From contig NZ_LSKQ01000012.1 of NCBI RefSeq assembly GCF_001557115.1, forward strand, positions 1 through 50,941: a stretch of 50,941 nt of DNA, read 5' to 3'. The notes under the pieces were generated by a model. It made no database searches. It saw nothing but the letters and a program-made list of their open reading frames with translations, and was not told where the DNA came from. A program made the translations under genes and the position numbers. Origin of the DNA: Erythrobacter sp. CCH5-A1. Lineage in GTDB: Bacteria; Pseudomonadota; Alphaproteobacteria; Sphingomonadales; Sphingomonadaceae. Numbering within the stretch: position 1 is the first letter of the stretch; the number at the start of each line of letters is the position of its first letter. Of this stretch, positions 1 to 9,200 are shown one piece after another.

Positions 1-151
1 TGCGGCGGTCGGTGCCTGAGCGGCGTTCGGCCTGGCGGCGGTCGGGGCCCTCGAAGGGGAGCTGCGCCTTGCGGCGGTCGCCCGCGCGGCGGCCTCCGCC
101 CGAGGGGTCTGCGGCGGGGGGCGGGGGGCTGCTACTGCTGTCGTCGCTCAT
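1..151 (-). CDS. hypothetical protein with DRR repeats (partial, cut by window edge)
   Basis: The reading frame starts at the ATG at 149-151 and runs off the left edge, so only about 50 N-terminal residues are visible. They are low complexity: an acidic and serine start (MSDDSSSS), a proline/alanine stretch, then arginine-rich repeats of the type DRRK, PDRRQAERRSG and TDRR. No catalytic motif or membrane segment can be seen. Codon use is GC-rich like the neighbours. I do not recognise a function. It is divergent from argB, and the AT-rich gap between them probably holds both promoters. Confidence 0.6.
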   Translation of the reverse strand, partial: MSDDSSSSPPPPAADPSGGGRRAGDRRKAQLPFEGPDRRQAERRSGTDRR

Positions 152-230
152 GGCCGCGTCTCCTCGATCCCGTCCTCCCCGGCTGGCGGGAGGGCGGCTG
201 ATGGTGATGTGTCAAATCTGCGACCGCGTT

Positions 231-265
231 ATGATTAACATCAACTTTCGGAAAAACCTAATCAT
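231..265. promoter_or_regulatory. AT-rich island with inverted repeat in the divergent gap upstream of argB
   Basis: The gap 152-362 lies between two divergent genes. Its centre, about 211-272, is clearly AT-richer than its surroundings. It contains a perfect 7-bp inverted repeat, ATGATTA (231-237) and TAATCAT (259-265), separated by 21 bases. This could be an operator or promoter spacer for argB and/or the leftward gene. No confident -35/-10 pair could be fixed by eye. Confidence 0.35.
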
Positions 266-362
266 GTTAGTGAGGTGCACCAACCGGCTTGGCCGCGCCC
301 GCGCAAGCGGCTAGGGCGCCGCCGAGGACGCGCGGGAGCGCGCGCGACGCGAAGGACCGCCG

Positions 363-1286
363 GTGACCGACAAGCTCAACCCCACGCCGCCCCGCGCGGC
401 GGCCGACACGCCCGACCTCGCCAAGGCCGAGGTGCTGATCGAGGCGCTGCCCTACTTCCAGCGCTATGCCGGGCGGACCTTCGTGGTGAAGTACGGCGGC
501 CACGCGATGGGCGACCCCGAGGCCGCGCGCGACTTTGCCGAGGACATCGTGCTGCTGAAGGCGGTCGGCATCAACCCGGTGGTGGTCCACGGCGGCGGCC
601 CGCAGATCGGGCAGATGCTGAAGCGGCTCGGCGTGGAGAGCACCTTCGTCGATGGCCTGCGCGTGACCGACAAGGCTACCGCGCAGGTCGCCGAGATGGT
701 CCTGTCTGGCGCGATCAACAAGGAGCTGGTCGGCTGGATCGCGGGCGCCGGGGGCAAGGCTATCGGCATCTCGGGCAAGGACGGCGGGCTGGTGACCGCG
801 AAGAAGGTCACCCGCACCACCCGCGATCCCGACAGCAACATCGAACAGGCGGTCGACCTGGGCTTCGTCGGCGAGCCGGCGGCGATCGACACCACGGTGA
901 TCGACACGCTGGTCGCGGCCGGCATGATCCCGGTGATCGCCCCGATCGCTCCCGGAGAGGACGGCGCGACCTACAACATCAACGCCGACACCATGGCAGG
1001 CGCGATCGCGGCGGCGCTGGGCGCGGCGCGGCTGTTCCTGCTGACCGACGTGGCGGGCGTGCTGGACGCGGACGGCGAGCTCCTCACCGACCTTACGCCC
1101 GCCGCCATCGAGAAGCTGCGCGAGGAAGGCGTGGTCCGCGGCGGCATGGTGCCCAAGCTCGAAACCTGCGTCGCAGCGGTGCAATCGGGCTGCGAGGCGG
1201 CGGTGGTGCTCGACGGGCGGGTGGGGCACGCGATGCTCCTCGAACTCTTCACCGCGCGCGGTGCGGGCACGCTGGTTCACGCCTGA
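363..1286 (+). CDS. argB: acetylglutamate kinase
   Basis: ArgB phosphorylates N-acetyl-L-glutamate with ATP in the second step of arginine biosynthesis, in the cytoplasm. The 307-residue product has the family hallmarks: an N-terminal phosphate-binding strand KYGGHAMGD, the substrate loop [11 protein letters not shown], and the C-terminal [14 protein letters not shown] / LLTDVAGV nucleotide-binding region. Length matches the family. The start is GTG at 363, preceded by a GAAGGA ribosome site at 351-356. It is followed by a perfect hairpin at 1306-1337 and then the YggT/folD run, so it may be transcribed alone. Arginine-sensitive feedback regulation is known for part of the family, but cannot be judged here. 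Confidence 0.97.
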   Translation: MTDKLNPTPPRAAADTPDLAKAEVLIEALPYFQRYAGRTFVVKYGGHAMGDPEAARDFAEDIVLLKAVGINPVVVHGGGPQIGQMLKRLGVESTFVDGLRVTDKATAQVAEMVLSGAINKELVGWIAGAGGKAIGISGKDGGLVTAKKVTRTTRDPDSNIEQAVDLGFVGEPAAIDTTVIDTLVAAGMIPVIAPIAPGEDGATYNINADTMAGAIAAALGAARLFLLTDVAGVLDADGELLTDLTPAAIEKLREEGVVRGGMVPKLETCVAAVQSGCEAAVVLDGRVGHAMLLELFTARGAGTLVHA

Positions 1287-1305
1287 GGCAGGAACACAGA
1301 CTGGC

Positions 1306-1337
1306 GCGAGGCGTATTAACAGGCTAATACGCCTCGC
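1306..1337. terminator. perfect 13-bp hairpin after argB (terminator-like, no T-run)
   Basis: Arms 1306-1318 (GCGAGGCGTATTA) and 1325-1337 are exact reverse complements around a 6-base loop. They lie 20 bases after the argB stop and 70 bases before YggT. No T-tract follows on the + strand, so this is not a textbook intrinsic terminator. It could be an RNA-stabilising hairpin, a Rho-assisted stop, or a DNA-binding palindrome for the downstream operon. Confidence 0.5.
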
Positions 1338-1406
1338 AAGGGACTTGAACGGGCACTGCTGCTCGCCAGATGCAGCGCAGCGCCCTCGCAACGGAAACGA
1401 CAAGCA

Positions 1407-1688
1407 ATGACGCAAGCTCTCGTGGATATTCTCGGCATGGTGATCAGCACCGCCAACATGCTGCTGATCATCTGGTTCATCATCGGCCTGCTGTTCGCCT
1501 TCAACGTGATTAGCCCCAGCAACCAGTTCGCCTTCGCGGTGCACGATGCGCTCGGGCGCCTGTTCGAGCCGGTGCTGCGCCCGATCCGGCGGGTGATGCC
1601 CGATACCGGCGCGATCGACTTCTCGCCGATGGTGTTCATGCTGCTGCTGGCTGCTGTCGCGCGGATCCTGCAATACGCGGCCTATTGA
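1407..1688 (+). CDS. YggT family membrane protein
   Basis: A 93-residue membrane protein with two hydrophobic segments (about residues 7-33 and 70-92). They flank a polar middle that contains the family-typical [13 protein letters not shown] stretch and the following I-D-F-S-P motif. YggT proteins are small inner-membrane proteins of poorly defined role; links to cell division, shape and osmotic stress have been reported in several bacteria. Its TGA stop (1686-1688) shares a base with the folD ATG, so the two are translationally coupled. Confidence 0.92.
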   Translation: MTQALVDILGMVISTANMLLIIWFIIGLLFAFNVISPSNQFAFAVHDALGRLFEPVLRPIRRVMPDTGAIDFSPMVFMLLLAAVARILQYAAY

Positions 1689-2584
1689 TGAGCGAGGCGC
1701 TGCGGATCGACGGGAAGGCCTTCGCCGAGGGCCTGCGCGCCCGCATCGGCGCGGGCGCGGCGGCGTTTCTCCAGCAGACCGCGCGCCGGCCGGGGCTGGC
1801 CGTGGTGCTGGTCGGCGATGATGCCGCGAGCCAGGTCTATGTCGGCGCCAAGGCCAAGGCCTGCGAGGAAGCGGGGATCGCCAGCTTCGAGCATCGTCTG
1901 CCCGCTACCGCCAGCGCCGCCGAATTGCTGACGCTGGTCGAGCGGCTCAACCGTGATCCCGAGGTTGACGGCATCCTCGTCCAGCTGCCCTTGCCGCAGG
2001 GTCTCGACGAGCAGGCGGTGATCGCCGCGATCGACCCCGACAAGGACGTCGACGGTTTCCATGTCATCAACGCCGGGCGGCTGGCGGTGGGGCAGAGGGG
2101 CTTCGTCCCCTGCACGCCGCTGGGGTGCCTGATGCTGCTTCAGGATCATCATGGAGACTTGAGCGGGCTCGAGGCGGTGGTGATCGGCCGGTCGAACATC
2201 GTCGGCAAGCCGATGGCGCAGTTGCTGACCGATGCGAACGCGACCGTCACGCTGGCGCACAGCCGCACGCGGAACCTCGCCGAGGTGGTGCACCGCGCGG
2301 ACATCGTTGTCGCCGCCGTGGGCCGTCCGGAGATGGTGCGCGGGGACTGGATCAAGCCTGGCGCGACCGTGATCGACGTCGGTATCAATCGCCTGGCTCC
2401 CACCGAGGACAAGCCCAAAGGGCGCCTCGTGGGCGATGTCGCCTTCGCCGAGGCGGCGGCGGTCGCGGGCGCGATCACGCCGGTGCCGGGCGGGGTCGGG
2501 CCGATGACGATTGCGGTCTTGCTCAGGAACACGCTGGTGGCGGCCCATGCGCACGCGGGGCTGCCCGCGCCGGATGGACTATGA
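1688..2584 (+). CDS. folD: bifunctional methylenetetrahydrofolate dehydrogenase / methenyltetrahydrofolate cyclohydrolase
   Basis: FolD interconverts 5,10-methylene-THF and 10-formyl-THF with NADP+, feeding one-carbon units to purine and methionine synthesis. The 298-residue protein has [14 protein letters not shown] (with the catalytic Lys region), the signature [11 protein letters not shown], the Rossmann stretch [14 protein letters not shown], and the C-terminal [12 protein letters not shown] chose the ATG at 1688, which overlaps the YggT stop, over the in-frame TTG at 1685. The stop overlaps the start of the next gene as ATGA (2581-2584). Confidence 0.97.
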   Translation: MSEALRIDGKAFAEGLRARIGAGAAAFLQQTARRPGLAVVLVGDDAASQVYVGAKAKACEEAGIASFEHRLPATASAAELLTLVERLNRDPEVDGILVQLPLPQGLDEQAVIAAIDPDKDVDGFHVINAGRLAVGQRGFVPCTPLGCLMLLQDHHGDLSGLEAVVIGRSNIVGKPMAQLLTDANATVTLAHSRTRNLAEVVHRADIVVAAVGRPEMVRGDWIKPGATVIDVGINRLAPTEDKPKGRLVGDVAFAEAAAVAGAITPVPGGVGPMTIAVLLRNTLVAAHAHAGLPAPDGL

Positions 2585-3360
2585 CCCGCGCCTCCCTGCT
2601 GATCGCCGCCGCGCTACCGCTGATGCTGGCCGCCTGTGCCGGGAGCGGCGCGCCGCCCAAGCCGAGCAAGCGTCAGGTGGCGATGATCGACCGCGCGCTG
2701 GCCCGCGCTCCCGGGGCCGCGCAGCCGAGCACCATCGTCGCCGCCGAGATCGCCTTTGCCCGCGATGCGCAGGAGCTGGGCCAGTGGACCGCCTTCGCCA
2801 AGTATGCCGCGCCCGGCGCGCTGCTCCACGGCAGGAATGGCCCCTTCCCGATTGCTCCGTGGCTCGCGACCCAGAGCAATCCGCCGCAGGCTGTCACATG
2901 GAAGGCCCGCACCGTGGTGATGAGCTGCGACGGGGCGGTCGCGGTCAGCCAGGGGCGCCTGCGCGAGCCTGACGGCACGGTCGGCAATTTCGTCACCGTG
3001 TGGGAGCGCCAGCCGGACGGCGAATACCGCTTTGTCTTCGACGTTGGCGGGGCCGACGTGCCGCAGCCCCCGCCGCAGCCCAAGGTGGAGGAGCAGCCGG
3101 GCGACATCGTCGTGACCGAGATCGACGCGGTCCAGGGCCTCGTCGCCACCTGCCCGCGCGGCGATGCGCCGGTCCCGCCGCCGCCCGCCATCTCGCTCGG
3201 CGAGGACGGCAAGACCGAAGCGCGCCTTTCGCGGGACACCACCCTGCGCTGGCGCTGGGAGCACCGCGCGGACGGCACGCGCTATATCCTCGCCGAATAC
3301 TTCTATCAGGGCCGCTGGCTGACAGGCATCGAACAAAGCCTTGTGCCGACCGGCGATTGA
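2581..3360 (+). CDS. hypothetical lipoprotein
   Basis: A 259-residue protein beginning with a lipoprotein signal peptide: hydrophobic residues 5-16, then the lipobox LAAC with Cys19. It is therefore probably anchored in the inner or outer membrane and faces the periplasm. The mature part contains an NTF2-like-looking stretch ([20 protein letters not shown]) and a proline-rich linker near residue 160-170. It ends with a domain containing [14 protein letters not shown]. The start overlaps the folD stop by ATGA. I do not recognise the function. It resembles conserved sphingomonad hypothetical lipoproteins, but that is from memory, not from a search. Confidence 0.85.
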   Translation: MTRASLLIAAALPLMLAACAGSGAPPKPSKRQVAMIDRALARAPGAAQPSTIVAAEIAFARDAQELGQWTAFAKYAAPGALLHGRNGPFPIAPWLATQSNPPQAVTWKARTVVMSCDGAVAVSQGRLREPDGTVGNFVTVWERQPDGEYRFVFDVGGADVPQPPPQPKVEEQPGDIVVTEIDAVQGLVATCPRGDAPVPPPPAISLGEDGKTEARLSRDTTLRWRWEHRADGTRYILAEYFYQGRWLTGIEQSLVPTGD

Positions 3361-3376
3361 TGGGAGGGGCCAGCCC

Positions 3377-4006
3377 GTGCTGACCGAGACCTTCCTTTCC
3401 GCCTTCGTCACGCTGTTCGTGGTGATCGACCCGCCGGGGTGCGCGCCGATCTATGCCGGGCTGACCAAGGGCGCGAGCCCTGCGCAGGCGCGCTCCATGG
3501 CGCTGCGGGCGACCGGGATTGCGAGCGTCATCCTCCTGATCTTCGCGCTGTTCGGGCAGGAGCTCCTGGGCGCGCTGCATATCGAGCTCAATTCCTTCCG
3601 CATCGCGGGCGGGCTGATGCTGTTCTTCATCGCCTTCGACATGGTGTTCGAAAAGCGCACCCAGCGCCGCGAGGAACGCGCCGAGAAGATCGCCCAGACA
3701 CCCGAGATCGAGGACGTCTCGGTCTTCCCGATGGCGATGCCGATGCTCGCCGGGCCGGGCGCCATCGCGGCGGTGATGCTGCTGATGAACGAGGCCGACG
3801 GCAACCTGCCCGAGCAGGGCCAGATCCTCGCCGCACTCGCCGCGGTGCTGATCATCACCGCGGCCGCGCTGGTCGCGGCGGGCCCGCTGATCCGGCTGCT
3901 CGGCGACAAGGTCGAGGCGGTCATCACCCGGCTGCTCGGCGTATTGCTGGCCGCGCTCGCAGCGCAATATGTGATTGACGGGCTGAAGGGCAGCTTCGGG
4001 ATATAG
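3377..4006 (+). CDS. MarC family integral membrane protein
   Basis: A 209-residue protein with about six hydrophobic segments and the MarC-family N-terminal motif FVVIDPPGCAPIY. It also has a conserved intramembrane glycine-rich segment, FRIAGGLMLFFIAFDMVF, and a loop PMAMPMLAGPGAI. MarC proteins were once tied to multiple antibiotic resistance, but their transport function is unproven. The start is a GTG at 3377 with a good GGGAGGGG site at 3362-3369. An in-frame ATG at 3341 lies inside the upstream gene and adds non-family residues. It sits 16 bases after the lipoprotein gene, probably in one operon with YggT and folD. Confidence 0.9.
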   Translation: MLTETFLSAFVTLFVVIDPPGCAPIYAGLTKGASPAQARSMALRATGIASVILLIFALFGQELLGALHIELNSFRIAGGLMLFFIAFDMVFEKRTQRREERAEKIAQTPEIEDVSVFPMAMPMLAGPGAIAAVMLLMNEADGNLPEQGQILAALAAVLIITAAALVAAGPLIRLLGDKVEAVITRLLGVLLAALAAQYVIDGLKGSFGI

Positions 4007-4015
4007 AGGGGCGCG

Positions 4016-4519
4016 ATGACGGGCGAGACCACTGTCTGGAAAGGCCAACCCCATCAGGGCCTGCTGCTGCGCCCGATCGATGCCTTCCTCATCCCGTTCA
4101 GCCTGTTATGGAGTGGGTTCGCCGCGTTCTTGATTTTCGAGGTCTGGAGCAGCGGCGCGCCCCTGTTTTCCCAACTCTTCGGCCTGCCCTTCCTCGTTTT
4201 TGGGGCCTACGGCACGTTCGGTCGGTTCTTGCTCGATATCTATCTGCGCCGCGCCACCAGTTACACCATTACCACCGAGCGGGTCGTAATTGTGCGCGGA
4301 TCGAAGACGGTCTCACTCGACATCCGGCATCTCCCGGCGCTCGAACTGACCGAGCTTTCCGACGGATCGGGCACGATCCGCTTCGGTCCGGCAACCAGCG
4401 TGTTCGACGGGCGCAATTTCGCCATCTGGCAGCCCAGCAGCGACCCCGTGCCCCAATTTCTGCGCATCCCGCGCGCGCGCTCGGTCTATGAGTTGATCCG
4501 TAAGCAGGCGGGGCGATGA
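4016..4519 (+). CDS. PH-domain-like small membrane protein
   Basis: A 167-residue protein with two adjacent hydrophobic segments (about residues 23-44 and 52-77). A soluble beta-rich tail contains RATSYTITTERVVIVRGSKTVSLDIRHLPALELTE. This is the layout of bacterial PH-like (bPH, YdbT-type) membrane proteins, where a beta-barrel domain follows a membrane hairpin. The function is unknown. It follows MarC by 9 bases and may be the last gene of that operon. Base composition is a little less GC-rich than the neighbours. Confidence 0.75.
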   Translation: MTGETTVWKGQPHQGLLLRPIDAFLIPFSLLWSGFAAFLIFEVWSSGAPLFSQLFGLPFLVFGAYGTFGRFLLDIYLRRATSYTITTERVVIVRGSKTVSLDIRHLPALELTELSDGSGTIRFGPATSVFDGRNFAIWQPSSDPVPQFLRIPRARSVYELIRKQAGR

Positions 4520-4613
4520 GGGCTGCGCAATCAATTCACCGCATTGCACCCGGCCTTAATAAAAACGTAACGATAACAACACTAAGCCCCCGGCAATCCC
4601 TTCGGGCGCGGGG

Positions 4614-4660
4614 TTGACACCCTCGGGGCCTTCGGGGATACCCTGTCCCGTAACGGGACA
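4614..4660 (+). promoter_or_regulatory. promoter with overlapping palindromic operator upstream of TerD genes
   Basis: A perfect -35 TTGACA (4614-4619) is followed after 17 bases by a -10-like GATACC (4637-4642). Directly downstream, at the expected transcription start, lies the inverted repeat TGTCCCG-TAA-CGGGACA (4644-4660; 7-bp arms, 3-base centre). The arrangement suggests a repressor that blocks initiation of the TerD pair. The rest of the 4520-4683 gap holds an AT-rich patch (about 4555-4585) with no gene. The cognate regulator is not evident nearby. Confidence 0.6.
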
Positions 4661-4683
4661 GATCGCAGCGTCACGGGGGATCA

Positions 4684-5265
4684 GTGGGAATATCGCTCCA
4701 GAAGAGCCAGTCGGTCAGCCTCGCCAAGGAGGCGCCGCACGGTCTCACCCAGATCAGCCTCGGCGTGGGTTGGGACGTCGCCAAGAAGGGCGTCTTCGGC
4801 GGCCTGTTCGGCGGCAGCGGCGATATCGACCTCGACGCTTCGTGCATCACCTTCGATGCCGACCATGCGGTCCTCGAACAGGTGTGGTTCGGCAAGCTCG
4901 CCAATGCCGCCGGCACGATCCGCCACAGCGGCGACAACCTTACCGGCGAGGGTGACGGCGATGACGAGAGCATCGCGATCGAACTCGACCGGCTCGACGC
5001 GCGGGTCGAGCACATCGTGCTCACCGTCAATTCCTTCCGCGGGCAGACCTTCGACAAGGTCGCCAATGCCTTCGCCCGGGTGGTCGACAAGAAAAGCGGG
5101 CGCGAGCTGGCGCGCTTCGCCATTTCGGATTCCGGCCCGCACACCGGGCTGATCCTCGCCCGCCTGTCGCGCGCCGGCGGCCAGTGGGACTTCAAGGCGA
5201 TCGGCGAGCGCACCTCGGGCCGCACCGTCCACGATCTCACCGCGCCCGCGCGCGCCATTCTGTGA
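4684..5265 (+). CDS. TerD family protein (tellurium/stress resistance)
   Basis: A 193-residue TerD-domain protein. It shows SVSLAKEAP, the Ca-binding acidic loop DIDLDASCITFD, GDNLTGEGDGDDESIAIELDRL, and the C-terminal ISDSGPHTGLILARLSR and WDFKAIGERTSGRT. TerD proteins are cytoplasmic, Ca2+-binding components of Ter stress systems linked to tellurite, phage and oxidative stress. The start is GTG at 4684, with GGGGGA just upstream. It is the first gene behind the 4614-4660 promoter and is followed after 67 bases by a second TerD protein fused to OmpA. No terC, terB or toxic-anion-resistance gene is in the window. Confidence 0.93.
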   Translation: MGISLQKSQSVSLAKEAPHGLTQISLGVGWDVAKKGVFGGLFGGSGDIDLDASCITFDADHAVLEQVWFGKLANAAGTIRHSGDNLTGEGDGDDESIAIELDRLDARVEHIVLTVNSFRGQTFDKVANAFARVVDKKSGRELARFAISDSGPHTGLILARLSRAGGQWDFKAIGERTSGRTVHDLTAPARAIL

Positions 5266-5332
5266 TCTGAACTCATCCCGGCCCGGCGCGCGAGGGGCGC
5301 GGCGGGCCTCTCAACACCGGGAGCAAATTCGC

Positions 5333-6232
5333 ATGCAGCTGCAACGTGGGGAAAAGCGCTCGCTGTCCGACCTGGGGGTCGCCGGCAATTGCGAGGTGAA
5401 GGTCGAATTCGGCCTCGCCGGGATCGACATCGCCGCTTTCGGCCTCGAGCCGGGGCAGAAGATCGGCGATGATCGCTACGTGGTGCTGTTCTCCAACCCC
5501 GCGACCCCGGGCGGCGAGGTGCGGATGACGACCAGCGGCAACACGGCAAGCTTCGCGCTCGAGCTCGACCGCCTGCCCGCGAATATCGACCGCATCGTCT
5601 TCACCGCCACGCATGACAGCCGCGCCGTGGGCGAGAGCCGCCCGCTGATGGTGACGCTGGATGGCGGCAAGGCGAGCTTCGATGCCGCCGCCGCGCTCAC
5701 CAACGAGAAGGCGGTGATGCTGGCGGAAATCTATCGCCATTCCTCGGGCTGGAAGATCGGCACGATTGCCGCAGGCTTTGCGGGCGGGCTGGCCGCCCTG
5801 ATCCGGCATTTCGGCGGCGAGGTGGACGAGCCTGCCCCGGCCCCCGCTCCGCCGCCTCCGCCGCCCCCGCCGCGCCCCGTGTGCAACAGCGGGCCGTTCA
5901 TCGTGTTCTTCGATTTCGACCGTTCGGACATCAGCCCGGAAGCCGGGAACATCCTCAACTCTGCCGCAACCGCCTACAGCAATTGCGGCATGGCGCGGGT
6001 GATGCTGGCCGGGCACACCGACAAGGCCGGGAGCGCGCAGTACAACCAGGGTCTGGCCGAGCGCCGCAATGCCGCGGTGCAGAGCTATCTCGCAGCGCGC
6101 GGGGTGCCGTCGGGCCAGATCATGTCGCAGGCCTTCGGCGAAAGCCAGCCGCGCGTGCCCACGGCTGACGGCGTGCGCGAGCCGCAGAACCGCCGCGTGG
6201 AAGTGACCTACGGCCCGGGTTCGGGGATGTAA
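5333..6232 (+). CDS. TerD domain - OmpA C-terminal domain fusion protein
   Basis: A 299-residue two-domain protein. Residues 1 to about 163 are a TerD domain (VKVEFGLAGIDIAAFGL, an acidic DDRYVVLFSN loop, and the family-typical end GWKIGTIAAGFAGGLAALIRHFGG). Residues about 167-183 are a proline/alanine linker. Residues about 186-298 are an OmpA-like peptidoglycan-binding domain (FFDFDRSDISPEA, GHTDKAGSAQYNQGLAERR, FGESQP, PQNRRVEV). There is no signal peptide and no convincing membrane helix, yet OmpA-like domains normally work in the periplasm. It follows TerD by 67 bases and is closed by the terminator at 6263-6292. Confidence 0.9.
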   Translation: MQLQRGEKRSLSDLGVAGNCEVKVEFGLAGIDIAAFGLEPGQKIGDDRYVVLFSNPATPGGEVRMTTSGNTASFALELDRLPANIDRIVFTATHDSRAVGESRPLMVTLDGGKASFDAAAALTNEKAVMLAEIYRHSSGWKIGTIAAGFAGGLAALIRHFGGEVDEPAPAPAPPPPPPPPRPVCNSGPFIVFFDFDRSDISPEAGNILNSAATAYSNCGMARVMLAGHTDKAGSAQYNQGLAERRNAAVQSYLAARGVPSGQIMSQAFGESQPRVPTADGVREPQNRRVEVTYGPGSGM

Positions 6233-6262
6233 TTCACCTCGCCCGAAGGGTTTGACTCGAGG

Positions 6263-6292
6263 AAGGGGCCGGAGCGATCCGGCCCCTTTCTT
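6263..6292 (+). terminator. intrinsic terminator of the TerD operon
   Basis: An 11-bp perfect stem (6263-6273 with 6278-6288, AAGGGGCCGGA) and a GCGA tetraloop are followed by a T-rich tail (TTTCTTCT) on the + strand. It lies between the convergent TerD-OmpA gene and dnaE, so it may also weakly stop transcription from the other side. Confidence 0.85.
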
Positions 6293-9200
6293 CTATGCGA
6301 CGAGCCGCAGGTTGCCGCGCTTCTTCAAGGGCGCAAGGTTGACCTTGGCGATCCCCCCGACGCTCGCAAGCCGCTCGGCCAGTTCGCCTGTCAGCACGAA
6401 ATTGCGCCCCAGGCACATCCGCGCCTGCCCGCCATCGGCGAGCGCGAGGCTCACCACCACCTCGCCCGCGCCGGTCGGCCGGTCGCCGCGTGCAAGGTCG
6501 AGCTCGATCTTGAGTTCGAGCAGCGCCTCGGGCGTGGTGATATCGGCGGAGAGTTCCATCGCGGTGGTCCCGCTCACCGCCGCCAGCGGCCGCGCTCCGC
6601 GCACGGTAAGGCGGGGCGGCTCATCGGGGCTCGGCGAATCGAGTTCCACCGTCAGCAGCAGGCACTCGCCGGCCGCCGCCCAGCGCTCGAAATCGGGCAC
6701 CAGCGCCTCCTCGAAGCAGGCGGCGGAAAACTGGCCGGAAGAGTCCGAAAAGTCCGCACGCACGAAGGTGCCGCCCTTGCGGGTGCGCGCCTTGGTGATG
6801 CCTTCGACCAGCACCGCCATCACCGCCGTCCCGCGCCCGCCCGGCGGGGCGCCGGCTTCCATCAGGCTCTGATAGGTGCGCGCCCCGTTGGCCGAGGCCG
6901 CCTCGCGATATTGCGCGACGGGGTGCGCGGAGAAGTAGAAGCCGAAATTCTCGCGCTCCTTCGCCATCTTCTCGGGGCGCGACCATGGGGCGCATGGTTG
7001 CAGGCGCAGTTCCTCGGCAGGCCCCGCGTCGCCGCCGAACAGCCCCGCCTGCCCGCTGGAGCGCTCGCGGATCGCGGCATCCGCCACCGCCATCAGGTGC
7101 TCGGCATTGGCGAAGAGCAGCCCGCGGTCGGGCTCCAAGCCGTCAAACGCGCCCGCGCAGATCAGGCCCTCCAATTGGCGGCGGTTCATCGTGCCCTGGG
7201 GCAGGCGCTCGAACAGGTCCTTGAGGCTCGCGAAGGGCCCATTCGCCTGCCGCTCGGCGACGATCGCCTCCATCGCCTTCTCGCCGACATTGCGGATCCC
7301 GGCGAGGGCATAGCGCACCGCGTAGCCCGTATCGGTCTGCTCGACCGTGAACTCGGCCTCCGAGGCGTTGATGCAGGGCGGCAGCACTTCAACCCCGCCC
7401 GCGCCGTTAGGATAGCGCCGCGCATCGTCGACGAAGACGTTCAGCTTCTCCGACTGGTGCATGTCGAAGCACATCGAGGCGGCGTAGAATTCCTCGGGGT
7501 AATGCGCCTTCATCCACGCGGTCTGATAGGCGAGGAGCGCATAGGCGGCGGCGTGCGACTTGTTGAAGCCGTAGCCTGCAAACTTGTCGATCAGGTCGAA
7601 CAGCTCGTTGGCGCGCTTGGGTTCGATATCGGAATTGGTCTTGCAACCCTCGACGAAGCGACCGCGCTGGGCGTCCATCTCGGCCTGCACCTTCTTGCCC
7701 ATCGCGCGGCGCAGCATGTCGGCCTCGCCCAGCGTGTAGCCCGCCAGCACCTGCGCGGCCTGCATCACCTGTTCCTGATAGACGAAGATCCCGTAGGTCT
7801 CGGCGAGGATGCCTTCGAGCTTGGGGTGCGGATATTCGATCGGCACCTGCCCTGCCTTGCGCTGGCCGAACAGCGGGATGTTGTCCATCGGGCCGGGGCG
7901 GTAGAGCGAGACGAGCGCGATGATGTCGCCGAAATTGGTCGGCTTCACCGCCTTCAGCGTACGGCGCATGCCTTCGGATTCCAGCTGGAACACCCCCACT
8001 GTGTTGCCCGCCTGCATGAGGTGATAGACCTGCGCATCGTCCAAGGGCAGTGCACCCAAGTCGATGGCAATGCCGCGCTTTTCCAGCAGGTCGACGGCCT
8101 TGCGCAGCACCGACAACGTCTTCAGCCCGAGGAAGTCGAACTTCACCAGCCCCGAGCTCTCGACATATTTCATGTCGAACTGCGTCACCGGCATGTCCGA
8201 GCGCGGATCGCGGTAGAGCGGCACCAGTTTCGCCAGCGGCCTATCGCCGATCACCACGCCCGCAGCGTGGGTCGAGGAATTGCGCGGCAGGCCTTCGAGC
8301 TGCATCGCAAGATCGACGAGGCGCTTCACCTCCTTGTCGTTGTCATATTCGCGCTTGAAATCCGCCGCGCCGTTGAGCGAGCGCGGCAGGGTCCAAGGGT
8401 CGGTCGGATGGTTGGGCACCATCTTGCAAAGCCGGTCGACCTGCCCGTAGCTCATCTGCAGGATGCGCCCGCAATCGCGCAGAACCGCGCGGGCCTTCAG
8501 CTTGCCGAAGGTGATGATCTGCGCGACGTGATCGCTGCCGTATTTCTGCTGGACATAGCGGATCACCTCGCCGCGCCGCGTTTCGCAGAAGTCGATATCG
8601 AAGTCGGGCATCGAGACGCGTTCGGGGTTGAGGAAGCGTTCGAACAGCAGGCCCAGCTTGATCGGATCGAGATCGGTGATGGTCAGCGCCCAGGCCACCG
8701 CCGAGCCCGCACCCGAACCGCGACCCGGCCCCACTGGAATGCCCTGCTCCTTGGCCCACTTGATGAAGTCGGCAACGATCAGGAAGTAGCCGGGAAAGCC
8801 CATCTTCACGATCACGTCGATCTCGAATTCGAGCCGGTCGGCATAGACCTTGCGCTCCTCCTCGGTGAGATCGGGATAGGCGGCAAGCCGCGCTTCGAGG
8901 CCCCGGCGCGAGTCCTCCGCCAGCATCCGCGCCTCGCCCGCAAGGTCGCCCGCAAGGCTGGGCAGGATCGGCTTGCGATAGGGCGGCGCGAAGGCGCAGC
9001 GCTGGGCAATCACCAGCGAGTTGGCGGTCGCCTCGGGGAGGTCGGCGAAGGCCTCCTCCATCATGCTGGCATGCTTGACGAAGGCCTGCGGGTTGGAGCG
9101 CGGGCGCTCGTCGGCCTCGATCTGGGTCGAGTTGGCGATGCACAGCATGGCGTCATGCGCCTTGTGCATGTGCGGTTCGGCGAAATTGGCCGGGTTGGTC

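Noticed and set aside
12..314. + strand open frame overlapping the first gene
   Set aside because: It lies antisense to the DRR-repeat protein, with low-complexity Arg/Pro/Gly composition.
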